DNA from: Candidatus Thiodiazotropha endoloripes
GTDB lineage: Bacteria; Pseudomonadota; Gammaproteobacteria; Chromatiales; Chromatiaceae
Direction of reading: 5' to 3'
DNA: 64,000 nucleotides
Assembly: GCF_001708965.1 (NCBI RefSeq)
Contig: NZ_LVJW01000003.1
Span: 1,612,001-1,676,000 of the forward strand
This document shows, piece after piece, positions 17,722 to 27,988 of this stretch; position 1 is the first letter of the stretch, and each line of letters starts with the position of its first letter. The position numbers and the translations under genes were made by a program. Under the pieces are notes generated by a model. That model worked only from the letters and a program-made list of their open reading frames with translations. It was not told where the DNA came from and did no database searches.

Positions 17722-18629
17722 CCCGGCAAACCGCTCATAACAGCAGAAGAGTCAAAGGAAGTTTTGCTGCTTCCCGGCACAATCGCGGTGTTGCGCTGAT
17801 TCTGGTGCTTTGGCTGGTTGCCTTGCTGACCATTATTGCGGCCAGTTTTTCCACCCAATCGAAAGTTGAAAGCAGGCTTGCGGGTAATGCAAAGGATGCC
17901 TTGCAGGCAAAGCTATTGGCCGAGAGCGGCTTCAGTCGTGCGGTGATGGAATTGATGGTTATCAGTCCACAGCAACGATGGAATTTCAACGGTCAGCTCT
18001 ATCCGTTGCAGACATCCCAGGGGGATCTGGAGATATCAATACGGAATGCTTCCGGCCTGTTGGATCTTAACAAGGCTTCCGGTGACCAGTTGAACAGATT
18101 GTTTGTGCTGATTTCAGATAATCCAGAAGAGAGGGAGGCCTTGGTCGACCGGCTCAATGACTGGCGGGATGCGGATGACCTCAGAAGACTGAATGGTGCG
18201 GAAGACAAGGATTACCGTGCCGCAGGGTATGATTACACCACCGCTGGCAAAGATCTGACCAGCCTTGAAGAGCTGGCCTATGTGATGGGCTTTGATGCCG
18301 CCCGGGTGAATCGTCTGCGTCCCTATGTCACACTCAATTCTGATGCCGCCACTGTGGATTTCCGCTATGCCTCCCAGCAACTGACAGCCCTGTTGACCTC
18401 GAGCGATCAATCTGGCTCAGAACTGACCGAGGCTCTGGATCAACTGGATAGTGAATTGGCGGATCTTGACCTCTCCCAGGGTGGGGGAAGCTCACAAAGC
18501 AAAGTGTTTCGTATCGAAGTCAGTGCCAGGACAAAACAGGGAGGGCATGCCAGAATAGTGGCAGATGTGGGTTTAAAAAACCGGGGCAGAAAACCTTATT
18601 CGATTCATTCCTGGTATGAGTCGTTATAA
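17718..18629 (+). CDS. gspK: Type II secretion tip pseudopilin GspK
   Basis: 303 residues. The prepilin segment is NRG followed by VALILVLWLVALL, the GspK form lacking Glu5. GNAKDALQAKLLAESG and NASGLLDLNKA follow, then two SAM-like helical domains (LVDRLNDWRDADD, LEELAYVMGFDAARVNRL), which cap the pseudopilus. It overlaps gspJ by four bases. The usual ending TRVNxNTA is less clear here. Confidence 0.9.
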   Translation: MTRQTAHNSRRVKGSFAASRHNRGVALILVLWLVALLTIIAASFSTQSKVESRLAGNAKDALQAKLLAESGFSRAVMELMVISPQQRWNFNGQLYPLQTSQGDLEISIRNASGLLDLNKASGDQLNRLFVLISDNPEEREALVDRLNDWRDADDLRRLNGAEDKDYRAAGYDYTTAGKDLTSLEELAYVMGFDAARVNRLRPYVTLNSDAATVDFRYASQQLTALLTSSDQSGSELTEALDQLDSELADLDLSQGGGSSQSKVFRIEVSARTKQGGHARIVADVGLKNRGRKPYSIHSWYESL

Positions 18630-18655
18630 GTGCAAAAACCGGATAGAATCTTTAA

Positions 18656-19735
18656 ATGGCCGTACAAACATTAAAATATCAATGGCTGGGTTTCTGGAGC
18701 TGGTGGAGTGGCGAAATCAGTTCGTTCATGCCGGAGGGCTTGCGCGCGTTGTTCAGTGGCGGCAGACCGGCGCAGTTGCTCTATGAGGATGAGTCGCTTC
18801 GGATCGTCAACCATGGTCTCAGTGGTGAAGAGGTTGAGCAGAATTATCTGAAGGTCATCGATTTTGATAATCCGGACCAGAAGCGGTTGCTGGCTTCTGC
18901 GAGTGAGATACGCCTCTGTCTGGAAAGAAAGAAATATTTGTTCAAAAAGGTCACTCTGCCGATCGAGGCGGAAGAGAATCTGAGAGAGGTGCTGGCATTT
19001 GAGATGGATCGCCAGACCCCCTTCAATGCCAGCCAGGTCTACTATGACTATGTGATCAATGGGCGGGACAAGCAGAATCGCACACTCGATATCACCCTGA
19101 TACTGGCCCCGGTGGATAAAATCTCACATGCCCTGGAGCAGTTGGATGAAAACAACGTCAGGATCAACGCAATCTCACCCTGTGAGGAGACCGACCCTAA
19201 ACTCAATGCAGTCAATTTACTGCCTCCGGAAAAGCGGGAAAAACCCCGCAAGCGCTACCGGCTAATCAATCTGTTACTTTTTTTCATACTACTGGTGGTG
19301 CTGATCGGTAATCTGGTGCTGCCGGTATGGCAGAAATCCAAACTGGCGGCTCAGCTGGAAGATCAGCTTAAACAGAGTCAGCAGCAGGCCAATGAGGTCT
19401 CGAAACTGAGGGATTCGGTTGCCAATGCCGAGTTGGAAAACAGATTTCTAGAGGATAAGAAAAGATCCTCGATGCAGATACTTGAGGTACTCAATGAGCT
19501 GACCCTGCTGCTGCCGGATGATACCTGGGTGAACCATTTCGAAATCCGTGACGATAAGGTGCACATTCATGGGCAATCTGTCGCTTCCGCGGTACTGATA
19601 CCACTGATCGAATCATCCAAGCTGTTTCAAAACGTCTCCTTCCGTTCACCTGTAACACAGAACAAAAAGAACAAAACAGAGCGCTTTCATATCTCAGCTG
19701 AGTTGATCTCCAGCCAGGCGGGGGAAGAGACATGA
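18656..19735 (+). CDS. gspL: Type II secretion protein GspL (PilM/PilN-like)
   Basis: 359 residues. The cytoplasmic part (to about 200) is a reduced actin-like/PilM-type domain (LKVIDFDNPDQ, IRLCLERKKYLFKKVTLP, EMDRQTPFNASQVYYDY). A single membrane helix (LINLLLFFILLVVLIGNLVL) is followed by a coiled coil and a PilN/GspL ferredoxin-like domain (LLPDDTWVNHFEI). It tethers GspE to the membrane and pairs with GspM. The 26-base gap after gspK makes it part of the same transcript. Confidence 0.85.
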   Translation: MAVQTLKYQWLGFWSWWSGEISSFMPEGLRALFSGGRPAQLLYEDESLRIVNHGLSGEEVEQNYLKVIDFDNPDQKRLLASASEIRLCLERKKYLFKKVTLPIEAEENLREVLAFEMDRQTPFNASQVYYDYVINGRDKQNRTLDITLILAPVDKISHALEQLDENNVRINAISPCEETDPKLNAVNLLPPEKREKPRKRYRLINLLLFFILLVVLIGNLVLPVWQKSKLAAQLEDQLKQSQQQANEVSKLRDSVANAELENRFLEDKKRSSMQILEVLNELTLLLPDDTWVNHFEIRDDKVHIHGQSVASAVLIPLIESSKLFQNVSFRSPVTQNKKNKTERFHISAELISSQAGEET

Positions 19736-19776
19736 TCGATGCAACCGCAACCGCAACAGCTGCTGGGGAGGGGTGA

Positions 19777-20373
19777 ATGATAGAATCCCTGACACCCACA
19801 CAGAGTCGCCTACTGGCATTGGGGCTGTTGCTGTTACTGGTCGGCTTGAGTCTGTTTGCAGTGATCTATCCGGCCTGGACACTGAACAGTCACTATGATG
19901 AAAAGATCAGCAATCATCAGCATCAGATTCAGCTCTATCAGCGGATCTATTCACAAGCGGACCATTATCAGTCGGAAGCGGCCCGTCTGAAACGCGTCCG
20001 TCAGTCGGATCGTCGCTATCTGCAGAGCAAAACCGATTCCCTGGCGAAGGCTGAACTGCAGCGCCGGGTGAAGGGAGTTGTCTCATCCAAGCAGGGTGAA
20101 ATTCTCAGTACCCAGATTGTAAGTAACGATCAGGAGGATGGCTTCAGTCGGGTGGCGATTCGTGTGCGCATGAAAAGCACTCTGGAGAACAGTGTCTCGA
20201 TATTCCACAAACTGGAGAGTGAAAAACCTTTCCTGTTTGTCGATGAGATCGTGATTCGAAGTCGTCCGATTGCCAGACGCCGGTTGCCGGCAAACAAAAA
20301 GATCAAAAAAACCCTCGAACTGCTGGATATCGACTTTAAATTAGTGGGGTATTTGAAGGGGCAGGATTCATGA
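19777..20373 (+). CDS. gspM: Type II secretion protein GspM
   Basis: 198 residues, with a strong GGGGAGGGG ribosome site just before the ATG. One membrane helix near the N-terminus (LLALGLLLLLVGLSLFAVIY) is followed by a coiled coil (about 40-90) and a ferredoxin-like periplasmic domain that closes with SRVAIRVRMKS and FLFVDEIVI. This is the GspM/PilO architecture. It overlaps the next gene by four bases. Confidence 0.85.
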   Translation: MIESLTPTQSRLLALGLLLLLVGLSLFAVIYPAWTLNSHYDEKISNHQHQIQLYQRIYSQADHYQSEAARLKRVRQSDRRYLQSKTDSLAKAELQRRVKGVVSSKQGEILSTQIVSNDQEDGFSRVAIRVRMKSTLENSVSIFHKLESEKPFLFVDEIVIRSRPIARRRLPANKKIKKTLELLDIDFKLVGYLKGQDS

Positions 20374-20924
20374 GTCCCTGGAAAACATTTTTCAACTTTC
20401 TGACCCTGCTGCTGTTGATCGTCATCGGTCTGGCATCCGCGATGTTTGTCTATCAGTGGAGTAATCCGGTAGAGGTGAATGCATCGGAGAATCTTCCGGC
20501 CAGCTCCGCTTCGAACCAGACAGCCAAAAAAGCCTCACTCACCCGTTTTAACCCTCCATCAGTGACTGTCTATCAGGAGATCATGGATCGCCCCCTGTTC
20601 AGGGAGGGGCGGGTACCTCCAGCGGAGCCAGAGAAGGAGGTCAGCAAGCCTGTCGCACGGCAGATACCATTGAAACTCCGACTGGAAGGGGTTGTGATCA
20701 CGCCGAAGAACAGGGTTGCCGTGATCCGGGATCTCAATACCAACCGCTTACTACGGGTTGCCCAGGGTATGAGTCAGAATGACTGGAAGCTGGAATCCGT
20801 GGATCATTCCACTGCGACGGTTGTACGACGTGGCAAAAAACACAATCTCGAGTTGAAAGTTGATAAGGTCAAAAAGGGCGGGCTGCCCAAGAAGGGGCTG
20901 CCATTCAGGCCTTCCAATAGATAG
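20370..20924 (+). CDS. GspC-like/GspN-like inner-membrane protein (HR domain only)
   Basis: 184 residues. A membrane helix (FLTLLLLIVIGLASAMFVY) and a linker precede the homology region of GspC: RPLFREGR, IPLKLRLEGVVITPKNRVAVI, then WKLESVDHSTATVV. GspC normally continues into a PDZ or coiled-coil domain for cargo and secretin contact; here the protein ends in a basic tail. It therefore fits a short GspC or the GspN-type protein of Pseudomonas-like systems. Placement last rather than first in the operon also differs from the enteric order. Confidence 0.75.
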   Translation: MSPWKTFFNFLTLLLLIVIGLASAMFVYQWSNPVEVNASENLPASSASNQTAKKASLTRFNPPSVTVYQEIMDRPLFREGRVPPAEPEKEVSKPVARQIPLKLRLEGVVITPKNRVAVIRDLNTNRLLRVAQGMSQNDWKLESVDHSTATVVRRGKKHNLELKVDKVKKGGLPKKGLPFRPSNR

Positions 20925-21112
20925 TGGATAATTCCGGATTGGGGATTGGACAGATTCCAACCGGCCTCTCAATCATCATCAATCAGTAATATCTTTCCTT
21001 GGTAATCAAACCGGACTCTGCCGAATAGGGTAGACTATCCCAATTTGAATAGCGCCATGATGGCAGCTGGCTGCAGGCGTCGTCACCCGATTAAAGGTAT
21101 GAGAATAGCGAT

Positions 21113-21607
21113 ATGACAGGTAGTGAAAGAATCGAGGTTCTGTTCGTTTGCATGGGCAACATTTGTCGATCCCCAACCGCACAGGGTGTCTTCCGGGATA
21201 TTGTGGAAAAGGCAGGTTTGAGTGACAGAATCATTACCGATTCTGCCGGTACCATCGACTACCATGCGGGTGGCAAACCGGATCGGCGTGCTCGGGAAAC
21301 CGCGAACAAACGGGGTATCGATCTGAGTGATCTGCGTGCCCGCCAGGTGAGGCTGAGCGACTTCGATCAATTTGACTATGTGTTGGCCATGGATCGCTCA
21401 AACTTTGAGGACTTGAGTGCTCTCTGTCCGTCAGGGGAGGAGCATCGGTTGCATCTGTTTATGGATTTTGCCCCCGGTCGAAAAGAGCAGGAGGTGCCTG
21501 ATCCTTATTATGGAGGTGCCGCCGGTTTCGAAAATGTCTTTGATATGGTTGAAGAGGCCTCCCGCGGACTGCTTGAACATATACGTCAGCAGCATCTTAT
21601 ACGCTAA
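21113..21607 (+). CDS. Low-molecular-weight protein-tyrosine phosphatase
   Basis: 164 residues. The P-loop is intact, FVCMGNICRSP with Cys13 and Arg19, and the general acid is in VPDPYYGG near residue 130. Two Tyr follow the Asp-Pro, as in active enzymes. It is a cytoplasmic phosphatase acting on phosphotyrosine or related phospho-substrates; the target is unknown, and no tyrosine kinase or polysaccharide genes are adjacent. It provides an internal contrast to the degenerate copy fused to PhoU at 62259. Confidence 0.93.
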   Translation: MTGSERIEVLFVCMGNICRSPTAQGVFRDIVEKAGLSDRIITDSAGTIDYHAGGKPDRRARETANKRGIDLSDLRARQVRLSDFDQFDYVLAMDRSNFEDLSALCPSGEEHRLHLFMDFAPGRKEQEVPDPYYGGAAGFENVFDMVEEASRGLLEHIRQQHLIR

Positions 21608-21714
21608 GCCTGGAGAGGTTTCAGTCTGGATTGATCATCGATCCAATATCCCCGGATATACTTTGCAAAATCCCTGAATGGTTTCTGTTTGAATTGAGCT
21701 TGGCTCAGGCAGAA

Positions 21715-21733
21715 GGAGGGGCTCAGCCCCTCC
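21715..21733. terminator. Hairpin between convergent LMW-PTP and rne genes
   Basis: GGAGGGGC (21715-21722), loop TCA, then GCCCCTCC (21726-21733): an eight-base GC-rich perfect stem. It lies between two convergent genes. No long T-run follows on either strand, so it may act as a 3'-end stabiliser as much as a terminator. Confidence 0.55.
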
Positions 21734-21754
21734 CTGACCTTCACAACTTAAGAA

Positions 21755-24700
21755 TCAATCTCCACTGGCGTCAGCAACTTTGACGTCGGTATTGGCTGCA
21801 GGCTTCTTGGTCTCAACCTGAACGGTTTTGGATGCTGGCTGAGCACGGCTCTCCTGAGCCTTTTCAATGGTCGCCCTGGCTTCCGGTTTCGCTGCTTGTG
21901 GTCGAGGTGTGGCCCTGGCTTCCGGCTTTGCTGCTTGTGATTCAGGTGTAGCCTTGGCTTCCGCTTTCGCTATTTGTGTTTCGGCAGTGGCATTCGTTTT
22001 CGGTTTTTCAACCTTGGCGCTTTCCGCTTTGCTCTCTTGAGCGATCGGTTTGGTCTCAACCTGCTGCAGCTTCACCGCTTTGGGTTTTGGCTTTGGCTTT
22101 GGCTTTGGTTTCACAGCGTTCTCGACAGGCTCTTTGCGGGCAGAGGTCTGTGTTGCTTTGGTTTCCGCCGGCTTCTCCTTAATCTCGGTTTTAGCCTTGG
22201 TTGTCTCAACCTGCCCGGCAGGTTTCGCCGGTTTGGCTTTCTGCTCACTCGGTTTCGATTCAGCTGTGGTTGTTTCACGCTTTTTCGCCGGCTTGAGACC
22301 AGCCTCCGGCTTGCTCTCTGAGCTTGCCTGGGATTCTACCGGTTTGGCTGTTGCAGGCTCAGACTGGGCAGATTTGGCTTGTTGCTCGGGTTGAGGTTTG
22401 GCCTTTGGCTTCTCTTTTGGCCCAGCTTCTGCTCTCTCAGCAACGCGATCAACCTGTTGAGGTTTCTGTTTTGCCTCAACCCGGCTGTTGTCATCCCGCG
22501 ACTCGGTCTCTTGTTTTGCCTCAGTCGATGTTTCAACTTTAGCGGCCCTGGGCGAGGCAGGTTTCTTCTGTGCCCTGGGCTGTTGTCGCTTCGGTTTCTC
22601 CTGACTCTTCTCTTGAGACTTCTCCTGAGCTGGCGCTTCCGAAGTCGCTTCGGTTGCGCCATTGTTTACAGTGGTCTGCTCATTGTTCCGTTCAGCGGCT
22701 GAGCGTCTTCTGCGGCCACCGCGACGTCCCCGTCTCGACTTCGGCTTAGTCGTGGTTTCCGTGTTGTCACCTGCAGCAGCTGCCGTGGCCGGTGCGGCCT
22801 GCTCCTGGGGCTTTTTCTCCTGTGTGGCGCGCTTGTCGGCAGATCCGCCTGCTTTGTTGCCGCCACGCCGTCTGTTGGACGGTTTGTCCTGGTTTCTGTT
22901 GTCACCGCGACGCTCACCGCCGGCGGATTTTACATTGCGCCCACCAGGCTGAGCGGCGCGTCGGCCTCGACGGTTATTCGAATTGGATCCGGACTGTTGA
23001 CGGGCGGGGGCCTTTTTCTCTTCAGCTTCAGGCTGTACAGGTTCTGCTTCCTTGGAGGAGAAGATACTGAAGATCTTTTTCAGAAAACCGGTCTCGCCAG
23101 TCTGGCTATCGGTTGCTGCCGGTGCAGGTGTCGGTGCCGGTGCCTCCGCTCTCTGTGGTGCCGGGCTGGCCGGTGCGATGGATTTTACTGCCGGCTGTTC
23201 GGATTTAACCTGCTTTGCGGTGATGTACTCTGCAGTTTCAGTCGTTTCATCGGAGACCATCTTATAGCTGGAGACGGTATCGTCTTCGTCCGGCAGATCG
23301 CTGGCGCGGATCCGGTCAATCTGGTAGTTGGGTGTCTCCAGATGGATATTGGGAATGAGAACAACCTCAATCGACTGGCGCTTCTCGATGTCATGAATCA
23401 TCTGGCGCTTTTCATTCAGCAGGAAGGTGGCCATATCCACCGGCAGCTGGGCCATGATGCGACCGGTATTCTCCTTCATCGCCTCCTCTTCGATGATTCT
23501 CAGCACCGAGAGGGAGAGGGATTCCACGCCACGCACTGTGCCGTGTCCTTTGCAACGGGGACAAGCCTGTTCACTGGCTTCTCCAAGGGAGGGACGCAGG
23601 CGCTGCCTCGACATCTCCAACAGGCCAAAGCGGGAGATCCTGCCGATCTGAACCCGTGCACGGTCCTGTTTCAGCGCCTCTTTGAGACGATTTTCCACTT
23701 CACGCTGATTTCGGGAAGGGGTCATATCGATGAAATCGATGACAAACAAGCCCCCCAGATCACGTAGTCTGAGCTGACGGGCAACCTCATCGGCTGCTTC
23801 CAGGTTGGTGTTCAGCGCAGTCTCTTCGATGTCGGCGCCTTTGGTTGCCCGGGCGGAGTTGATATCGATAGAGGTCAGGGCCTCGGTATGATCGATTACA
23901 ATCGCGCCACCGGAAGGCAGGCTGACTTCCCGTTGAAAGGCAGATTCGATCTGGCTTTCGATCTGGTAGCGGCTGAACAGGGGTACTTCATCATCGTAGT
24001 GGCGCAGCTTTTTGCTGTATTGCGGCATCACCTGGTTGATGAAACGCTCCGCTTGGCCGTATACATCCGCGTCATCGATGACGATCTCGCCGATATCCGC
24101 CCGCAGATAGTCCCGAATGGAGCGAATGATGACATTGCTCTCCTGGTAGATCAGAAACGGGGCGGGTTTCTCAGCAGAGTGCTCGATGGCAGTCCAGAGC
24201 TGGATCAGATAGTCCAGATCCCACTGCAACTCTTCGCTGTTTTTGCCGACACCGGCAGTGCGTACGATCAATCCCATATCTTCCGGGATCTGCAGTTCAC
24301 TCATCGCTTCCCGCAGTTCGGTACGGTCCTGACCCTCAATTCTGCGGGAGACGCCTCCAGCTCTGGGGTTGTTTGGCATCAACACGAGATAGCGTCCGGC
24401 CAGAGAGATGAAAGTGGTCAGCGCAGCACCTTTATTGCCACGCTCCTCCTTCTCGACCTGAACGATGACCTCCTGACCCTCTTTCAACGCCTCCTGGATA
24501 TTGACGCGCCCTGATGACTCCCTGGCTTTGTTGGTGAAGTAACTTCTGGAGATCTCTTTGAGGGGTAAAAAGCCGTGGCGTTCTGCACCGTAGTCGACGA
24601 ATGCGGCCTCCAGGCTGGGTTCGACACGGGTGATACGCCCTTTGTAGATGTTGGCTTTTTTCTGTTCCCGGCCGGGAATTTCGATATCGAGATTAAAGAG

Positions 24701-24769
24701 TTTTTGGCCATCGACGATGGCAACACGCAACTCCTCAGGTTGAGTTGCGTTGATCAACATACGTTTCAT
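21755..24769 (-). CDS. rne: Ribonuclease E
   Basis: 1004 residues. The catalytic half begins [10 protein letters not shown] with the S1 domain ([31 protein letters not shown]), followed by the RNase H-like and DNase I-like parts ([19 protein letters not shown]). The Zn-link CPRCKGHGT lies near residue 405. The C-terminal half, from about 530, is disordered, Lys/Glu/Ala/Pro-rich, with an Arg-rich segment ([20 protein letters not shown]) that would bind RNA and degradosome partners. It initiates mRNA decay and processes rRNA and tRNA at the inner membrane. The upstream leader is unusually long, as in enteric rne, where it serves autoregulation. Confidence 0.96.
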   Translation of the reverse strand: MKRMLINATQPEELRVAIVDGQKLFNLDIEIPGREQKKANIYKGRITRVEPSLEAAFVDYGAERHGFLPLKEISRSYFTNKARESSGRVNIQEALKEGQEVIVQVEKEERGNKGAALTTFISLAGRYLVLMPNNPRAGGVSRRIEGQDRTELREAMSELQIPEDMGLIVRTAGVGKNSEELQWDLDYLIQLWTAIEHSAEKPAPFLIYQESNVIIRSIRDYLRADIGEIVIDDADVYGQAERFINQVMPQYSKKLRHYDDEVPLFSRYQIESQIESAFQREVSLPSGGAIVIDHTEALTSIDINSARATKGADIEETALNTNLEAADEVARQLRLRDLGGLFVIDFIDMTPSRNQREVENRLKEALKQDRARVQIGRISRFGLLEMSRQRLRPSLGEASEQACPRCKGHGTVRGVESLSLSVLRIIEEEAMKENTGRIMAQLPVDMATFLLNEKRQMIHDIEKRQSIEVVLIPNIHLETPNYQIDRIRASDLPDEDDTVSSYKMVSDETTETAEYITAKQVKSEQPAVKSIAPASPAPQRAEAPAPTPAPAATDSQTGETGFLKKIFSIFSSKEAEPVQPEAEEKKAPARQQSGSNSNNRRGRRAAQPGGRNVKSAGGERRGDNRNQDKPSNRRRGGNKAGGSADKRATQEKKPQEQAAPATAAAAGDNTETTTKPKSRRGRRGGRRRRSAAERNNEQTTVNNGATEATSEAPAQEKSQEKSQEKPKRQQPRAQKKPASPRAAKVETSTEAKQETESRDDNSRVEAKQKPQQVDRVAERAEAGPKEKPKAKPQPEQQAKSAQSEPATAKPVESQASSESKPEAGLKPAKKRETTTAESKPSEQKAKPAKPAGQVETTKAKTEIKEKPAETKATQTSARKEPVENAVKPKPKPKPKPKAVKLQQVETKPIAQESKAESAKVEKPKTNATAETQIAKAEAKATPESQAAKPEARATPRPQAAKPEARATIEKAQESRAQPASKTVQVETKKPAANTDVKVADASGD

Positions 24770-25314
24770 ATTGTGTTATCCGTACAGCCGCCCGACGTCC
24801 CATCCCAATGAGCAAAGCGACACACCTTCATGAACAGGCATAACAAATGCCTGCTCAGTTCTGGAGCATCACTCAGCAACCTCCGGGGCTGGGAGGGTGT
24901 TCCAAACCAGAAAACTAGCTCGGACGGCTGAAAAACTGTTAAAGTTCGCCGCTCGGGATCTGCTATTGACCGAACTGATCAAGGCGCTCAGAGCTGGGAG
25001 TGTGACATGGATTTTTCTATATGGCCCGGTAATCGCTTCCAGGGCCTAATCCGAATTCGTCGGATTGACACTCGATATTCACTCTGGCGCGGCTGTGAGG
25101 GTTCAGATTAAGAGCCAGGTCCCAACGGCACCTGTACGCTAAGCTGGTAATCCGGGTTGCACAAACGAAAAATCGGGCTGCAACATCGCTTACTGACCGC
25201 GTGGGCGTCGGCTGTATTGAGGTTCATAAACTGGCCGGCGCCTGAAAAACTGAATTGAATATAGCAATCTTCACACCGAACATCAATCTTACAATGCAAT
25301 TAAATCGGCGCTAA
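24770..25314. other. rne-rluC divergent region with probable long rne leader
   Basis: 545 bases without a credible gene, between rne (minus) and rluC (plus). The E. coli counterpart contains a leader of several hundred bases that RNase E itself cleaves. An imperfect inverted repeat (AATCCGA and TCGGATT) at about 25047-25067 could form a hairpin. I could not place the promoters with confidence. Confidence 0.4.
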
Positions 25315-26271
25315 ATGTCAGAATCAACAAAGAATTCTTCAACGGTTAGATTCATCGACATCACTCAGGAGGAAGCCGGGCAGCGAATAGACAACTACCT
25401 GATGCGCCAGCTGAAAGGGGCGCCGAAAAGCTATATCTACAGAATCCTGCGAAAAGGCGAAGTGCGGGTCAACAAGGGGCGTGTGAAAGCGCACTATAAG
25501 CTCAATCGTGGTGATTCGATCCGCCTGCCACCGATGAGGCTCTCCACGAAACCAGGCCAGGGAGGCAGGATTTCGGAAAACCTGATGGATCTGCTGAGAA
25601 ATTCCGTAGTCTATGAAGATGAACGGATTTTGGTGGTCAATAAACCTTCAGGTCTGGCGGTTCATGGAGGCAGTGGTGTCAATTTCGGTGTAATCGAGGT
25701 ATTGCGCCAGCTCAGGCCCGAGGATCGGCACCTGGAGCTGGTCCACCGACTCGATCGGGATACTTCCGGGTGTCTGTTGATCAGTAAGAAACGCAGTGCC
25801 TTACGCACGCTGCATGAACTGATTCGTGAAAATAGGATCGATAAACGGTATCTCGCCTTGCTCCATGGCAGTTGGCGCAAAGGTGTGCAGACGGTGGATA
25901 TGCCGCTGAAGAAGAATACACTGCAGGGTGGTGAACGTGTGGTGCGTGTGGATGCAGAGGGGAAACCCTCTCAAACCATCTTCAGGCGGATAGAGCGTTT
26001 TACAGAGGCGACCCTGGTTGAAGCGGAACTGATTACCGGCCGAACCCATCAGATCCGTGTTCACAGTCAATGGTTGGGGTCGCCGGTCCTTGGTGATCAG
26101 AAGTATGGTGATGCGGCTGCCAATCGGGCTTTCAGAGAAAAAGGTTTGAAACGACTGTTTTTGCACGCCTTCAAACTCGGGCTGCGTTGGCCTGGTGAGA
26201 AGAGGCAACTGGTCATCGAGGCGCCACTTCCGGATGCCTTGTCCCAGGTTCTGGCAAGACTTAAGGGTTAG
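25315..26271 (+). CDS. rluC: 23S rRNA pseudouridine synthase RluC
   Basis: 318 residues. An N-terminal S4 domain (RIDNYLMRQLKGAPKSYIYRILRKGEVRVNKGR) precedes the RsuA/RluA catalytic domain with ELVHRLDRDTSG, whose second Asp is the catalytic residue, and GRTHQIRVH plus GDQKYGD. The S4-plus-catalytic layout and its place next to rne match RluC, which modifies 23S rRNA at 955, 2504 and 2580 in E. coli. The HAD gene begins two bases after its stop. Confidence 0.93.
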   Translation: MSESTKNSSTVRFIDITQEEAGQRIDNYLMRQLKGAPKSYIYRILRKGEVRVNKGRVKAHYKLNRGDSIRLPPMRLSTKPGQGGRISENLMDLLRNSVVYEDERILVVNKPSGLAVHGGSGVNFGVIEVLRQLRPEDRHLELVHRLDRDTSGCLLISKKRSALRTLHELIRENRIDKRYLALLHGSWRKGVQTVDMPLKKNTLQGGERVVRVDAEGKPSQTIFRRIERFTEATLVEAELITGRTHQIRVHSQWLGSPVLGDQKYGDAAANRAFREKGLKRLFLHAFKLGLRWPGEKRQLVIEAPLPDALSQVLARLKG

Positions 26272-26272
26272 C

Positions 26273-26932
26273 ATGAAATTTGAGTTGTTAATATTTGATT
26301 GGGATGGGACTTTAATGGATTCTGAGGCCCGAATCATCTCCTGTGTCGAAGCTGCTGTGCGGGATTTGGGGATGCCGGTACCGGACACTGATTCAATCAG
26401 CAACATCATCGGCCTGGGTTTGAAGGAGGCCGTCCATCAACTTTTTCCCGATGCGGATGATCAACTCCATCTGCAGATCGCAGCCCGCTATCGGGTACAC
26501 TTTTTCAGCGACGAGGAAGCACCGTCTCAACTGTTCGACGGGGCCAGAGAGACGCTGCAGGAACTTACCGATCGCGGCCATATGCTGGCTGTGGCAACGG
26601 GCAAAGGTCGGCAGGGATTGGATTATGCGCTGGAGACAACCGGATTGGGTGATTTCTTCCATCTGACCCGATGTGCGGATGAGACTTTCTCCAAGCCCCA
26701 TCCGGAAATGCTTAATCAGATTCTTGAATTGAGTGGCATGAATCCCCATCAGGCGCTGATGATCGGTGATACGGAATATGATATGGAGATGGCAGTGAAT
26801 GCAGGCATGTCCTGTTTGGGGGTAACCTACGGTGTGCATGCGGCAGAGCGTCTGCGGAAACATAAACCGCTCGATTGTATCGATCATATTGCCATGATAC
26901 CCAACTGGCTTGATGACTACGTAAAAAGCTAG
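26273..26932 (+). CDS. HAD-superfamily phosphatase, Gph-like
   Basis: 219 residues from the ATG at 26273, two bases after the rluC stop. Motif I is FDWDGTLMDS (nucleophile Asp plus acid Asp), motif II is VATGK, the Lys is in SKPHPEM, and motif III is GDTEYDMEMA. The alpha-helical cap sits after motif I, as in phosphoglycolate phosphatases. Genes of this type commonly follow rluC in gammaproteobacteria. The physiological substrate is not settled by sequence. Confidence 0.9.
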   Translation: MKFELLIFDWDGTLMDSEARIISCVEAAVRDLGMPVPDTDSISNIIGLGLKEAVHQLFPDADDQLHLQIAARYRVHFFSDEEAPSQLFDGARETLQELTDRGHMLAVATGKGRQGLDYALETTGLGDFFHLTRCADETFSKPHPEMLNQILELSGMNPHQALMIGDTEYDMEMAVNAGMSCLGVTYGVHAAERLRKHKPLDCIDHIAMIPNWLDDYVKS

Positions 26933-26981
26933 AGAATTTATCTAAATTAATTATTTATCAATAGCATGTAAGGTTTTTTTA

Positions 26982-27971
26982 ATGTCAGATAAAATGCAAG
27001 AGGAATCGCGTCACCAATCTGAACCCAGCCAATGGGAGAGGGATCTGCTCAACCGTATGGTGATGGCGACCGTGGCGGAAAACCGTAAGAGTCGCCGCTG
27101 GGGTATATTCTTTAAATTTCTCACCTTTGCCTATCTGTTCATCCTTCTGGGGATGTTTCTCTGGTCAGATAAACTCGAGGTGGACCAGATCACAGCGTCT
27201 GAGCACACCGCGCTGATCAATGTGAAGGGGCTGATCTCCTCCGAGACCAAAGCCAGTGCCGACAAGGTAGTGACAGCGCTGCGCAAGGCCTATGAGGATG
27301 AGAAGACCAAGGGGATTATCCTGCGCATGAACACGCCGGGTGGCAGTCCGGTTCAATCCCGTTACATCAATCGGGAAATCGGCAGGCTGAAAGAGAAGCA
27401 TCCAGATATTCCGGTCTATGCGGTTGTCTCCGATATCTGCGCCTCAGGCGGCTACTACATCGCTGCGGCGGCGGATAAGATCTACGCAGACGAGGGCAGT
27501 CTGGTTGGCTCCATCGGTGTACTGATCAATGGCTTCGGTTTCGTCGATGGCATGCAGCAGCTTGGCATTGAGCGACGCCTGATTACTGCGGGTGAGAACA
27601 AAGGGCTACTCGATCCATTCTCCCCACTGGAACAGTCTGACAAAAGCCATATCCAGCAGATGCTCGATCAGCTGCACAACCAGTTCATCGAGACGGTCAA
27701 AGAGGGACGAGGCGATCGTCTCAAAGTCGATCAACACCCGGAAATATTCAGTGGTCTTTTCTGGAGTGGGGAAGAGGCGCGCAAGCTCGGACTGATCGAT
27801 GAGTTCGGCAGCAGCAGTTACGTGGCCAGAGAGGTAATCGGAGCTGAAGAGATTGTCGACTTTACTCAGAAGGAGGAGGTCTGGGATCGCCTGGCGCGCA
27901 ACCTGGGAGCAGGCGCCGCCTCGGTTCTCGCCAGTATGGCCGGGCTTGGGGAGGGCCTTACGATACGCTGA
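26982..27971 (+). CDS. sppA: Signal peptide peptidase SppA-type (S49 peptidase)
   Basis: 329 residues. A membrane anchor (FFKFLTFAYLFILLGMFLW, about 36-54) precedes a single S49 domain. MNTPGGSPVQS is the oxyanion loop, SDICASGGYYIAAAAD holds the catalytic Ser, and GENKGLLDPFSPLE follows with a Lys that would complete the Ser-Lys dyad. The half-size form works as an oligomer, degrading cleaved signal peptides in the membrane. It follows the rluC-HAD pair after 49 bases and probably shares their transcript. Confidence 0.92.
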   Translation: MSDKMQEESRHQSEPSQWERDLLNRMVMATVAENRKSRRWGIFFKFLTFAYLFILLGMFLWSDKLEVDQITASEHTALINVKGLISSETKASADKVVTALRKAYEDEKTKGIILRMNTPGGSPVQSRYINREIGRLKEKHPDIPVYAVVSDICASGGYYIAAAADKIYADEGSLVGSIGVLINGFGFVDGMQQLGIERRLITAGENKGLLDPFSPLEQSDKSHIQQMLDQLHNQFIETVKEGRGDRLKVDQHPEIFSGLFWSGEEARKLGLIDEFGSSSYVAREVIGAEEIVDFTQKEEVWDRLARNLGAGAASVLASMAGLGEGLTIR

Positions 27972-27988
27972 TCTCAGTACTGATCACT

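Noticed and set aside
21974-23767. Several long open frames on the plus strand opposite rne
   Set aside because: They are mirror frames of the low-complexity Lys/Glu/Ala/Pro tail of RNase E; no ribosome site and implausible compositions (FGFGFGF).
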